In this document: piece after piece, positions 7,301 to 7,761 of the stretch
Layout: every line of letters begins with the position of its first letter
Position numbering within the stretch: the first letter of the stretch is position 1
Source of the DNA: an uncultured Clostridia bacterium
GTDB taxonomy: Bacteria > Bacillota > Clostridia > Lachnospirales > CAG-274
Length of the DNA: 7,761 nucleotides
Assembly (NCBI GenBank): GCA_910579745.1
Contig: CAJTVH010000088.1
Location: 1 to 7,761 of the forward strand
Reading direction: 5' to 3'
Notes under the pieces: model-generated
Database searches by the model: none
What the model was told of the DNA's origin: nothing
The model's input: the letters and a program-made list of their open reading frames with translations, nothing else
Translations under genes and position numbers: made by a program

Positions 7301-7761
7301 TTTTAGGGGGAAATGACGGAACGGAGGAAATAACAAGTTATGAGAGGAGTGATTTGGCGGACAGGATTGTTGAGAGAAGCGACAGGGGAGTGAAAACAAA
7401 CTATGAGTACGACAGGGCGGGAAGAGTGACGAGAGAGATAAGAGGTGGGTTAACGGTAAACTATGAGTACGACGCCCGAGGAAACATGATAAAACAGAGG
7501 GACAGCATGGGCGCGGAGTATATAAACGAGTATGACGGGCTTGGCAGAAAGAAAGCGGAGACGGACGCCAGCGGGAACAAAACGGAGTATTATTATGACG
7601 ACTTAAACAGGCTTATCGAAAAAAAGACGCCGTTTGATAAAGAGACGGGAGAGATGAGCGCGGTTAAGTATAAGTACGACAAAAACGGGAACGTGACGGA
7701 GGAAAGGTTAAAGGTAAAAAAAGATAACGAGGGGGGAGGAGAGAGAGTAATAAGAAACGAG
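4387..7761 (+). CDS. Secreted YD-repeat (RHS-like) protein, 3' end outside window
   Basis: The frame is open for 1125 codons to the last base with no stop. Residues 1-30 look like a signal peptide (MIRIKR, hydrophobic core, GVLA before DIL). Residues about 31-118 are a very acidic, Glu-rich low-complexity linker. Residues about 125-310 are predicted helical and contain two similar segments (KGLSVRESYVYAVIAQQLDV at 164 and KGNSWESALNAYVVSRALGI at 233). The RHS shell entry motif follows: TRKGTLEYTDSIVRIPGRNGLDINI (shortened here as IPGRNGLD, residues 334-341), then YGTGWNMGG (363-371). YD repeats fill the rest, clearest from about 760 onward, for example YEYDEHGDVT, YKYDGIGNLV, YEYDRAGRVT, YEYDARGNMI and YKYDKNGNVT. 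YD repeats build a beta-sheet cocoon that, in known RHS proteins, encloses a C-terminal toxin or cargo. The tail that would decide this is not in the window. Third codon positions are rich in G and A, unlike the upstream gene. Confidence 0.9.
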   Translation, partial: MIRIKRIISKALILIMFIQVIGVDGRGVLADILEEIEIREEEKGYFEENAGEGNTVDGEDETETEEISEKFTGEMTEDEYNNETGEENERTYEREEEDFDFNDELTSGGSIEIERYDIETGELSEECVRILGEGNYNTLKRWERYTLTAELGLREDIMEKCAEKGLSVRESYVYAVIAQQLDVSLLDAVRMVSAFGSERKGKEEAAAFRYAKVDYGFMREEETRKTLIDLLIKGNSWESALNAYVVSRALGIEAIEALERYREGSEEYERHEEEIWKEREELGLLDAGVTLADSGEEEEYREYLEGPFNMERNAVESVDTRKGTLEYTDSIVRIPGRNGLDININMSYSSGEYYDSETKEGLYGTGWNMGGFTRLGREDRGSWRSEEPNYVVFADGSKYDFHCRASGDRRWIELRGYNFKDVSAYYDETGVVRNAVYKLLYKEKGRIEYFDEKGRILKVEDNYGNKITFDYSAEEGRGTTKERTLITGTRGEQVEITAVTTGTGRTETYKLPLNRQITYTYEKKSESKTWILTGKTDEEGMTTTYEYEYLGTGKTANGVSAFLTRIKFPTGLESVYTGEKYTDEGVNLYRVRTRKDVMGGKSYNEKSYSYSASVFSKYTDRYTVKVHDGVRGDTEYGYIYGAGDFTVKRENEEIKYEYSALVAGYPCPSRVTRKKDGRETVEEYRYDGKNVSKYWGPESKMGINETNNEISMTYSAKTGILKGKYTQTGKSDYVIKEENKLTEGEESVRERVISRTVKNVGYVAEKVTRYEYDEHGDVTEIKEYKDGKGSDEREAVKTRIERVYDSGLNCTVKTTKGGITVTDRYNVYGERLSETDGNGNETAYTLNKYGDITKITYADGGEVRREYDYKNNTLRETDENGNTMEYKYDGIGNLVSVTDKSGKREIESRVYDGGYRLKERKEGNKIKNVFGYDKDDRKISVDVYDISLSKTIYSERNVYTGNERGLMMENKILGGNDGTEEITSYERSDLADRIVERSDRGVKTNYEYDRAGRVTREIRGGLTVNYEYDARGNMIKQRDSMGAEYINEYDGLGRKKAETDASGNKTEYYYDDLNRLIEKKTPFDKETGEMSAVKYKYDKNGNVTEERLKVKKDNEGGGERVIRNE

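Noticed and set aside
2564..7399. Numerous minus-strand open frames, up to 141 codons
   Set aside because: They are shadows of the two + strand genes. The purine-rich coding strand depletes stops on the opposite strand, and their peptides are Ser/Pro/Phe/Leu-rich low complexity with no family signature or ribosome-binding sites.

Overview
The window looks like part of an AT-rich, low-GC Firmicutes chromosome, most likely a Clostridia-type anaerobe. The evidence is the very AT-rich intergenic DNA, heavy use of ATA and AGA codons, strong GGAGG-type Shine-Dalgarno sites, and the families present: an IS630-type transposase and secreted RCC1-repeat and YD/RHS-repeat proteins. I cannot name the species.

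Left part (1 to about 1352) is a mobile-element zone. It opens with the last 75 codons of an IS630-family transposase (1..228), followed by what I read as the right end of that insertion sequence (to about 375), which contains a long AT-rich hairpin. Two short elements without genes follow at 844..1091 and 1175..1352. Both lie in the opposite orientation, are bounded by TA dinucleotides, and have about 17-bp terminal inverted repeats. The first shares 58 of 61 bases with the IS end, so I interpret both as MITEs (non-autonomous, internally deleted derivatives) of the same IS630 family. Between them lie gene-free AT-rich DNA, a rho-independent terminator (670..695) with no recognisable gene in front of it, and a stranded ribosome-binding site directly before the first MITE.

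Right part (1430 to the window end) is a two-gene unit on the + strand. The first gene (1430..4372) encodes a secreted protein of 980 residues with about 12 to 14 RCC1-type beta-propeller blades, a GLUG/beta-helix-like module and a small C-terminal beta-rich module. Only 14 bases after its stop, with its own strong ribosome-binding site, begins a large secreted YD-repeat (RHS-like) protein. It is open for 1125 codons and runs off the window. Its C-terminus, where such proteins carry either a variable toxin or simply end, is not visible. Both proteins have N-terminal signal peptides, so they should be co-expressed and exported together. A joint surface or secreted apparatus is a reasonable inference but not demonstrated. 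The coding strand of the second gene is strikingly purine-rich, with codon use unlike the first gene.
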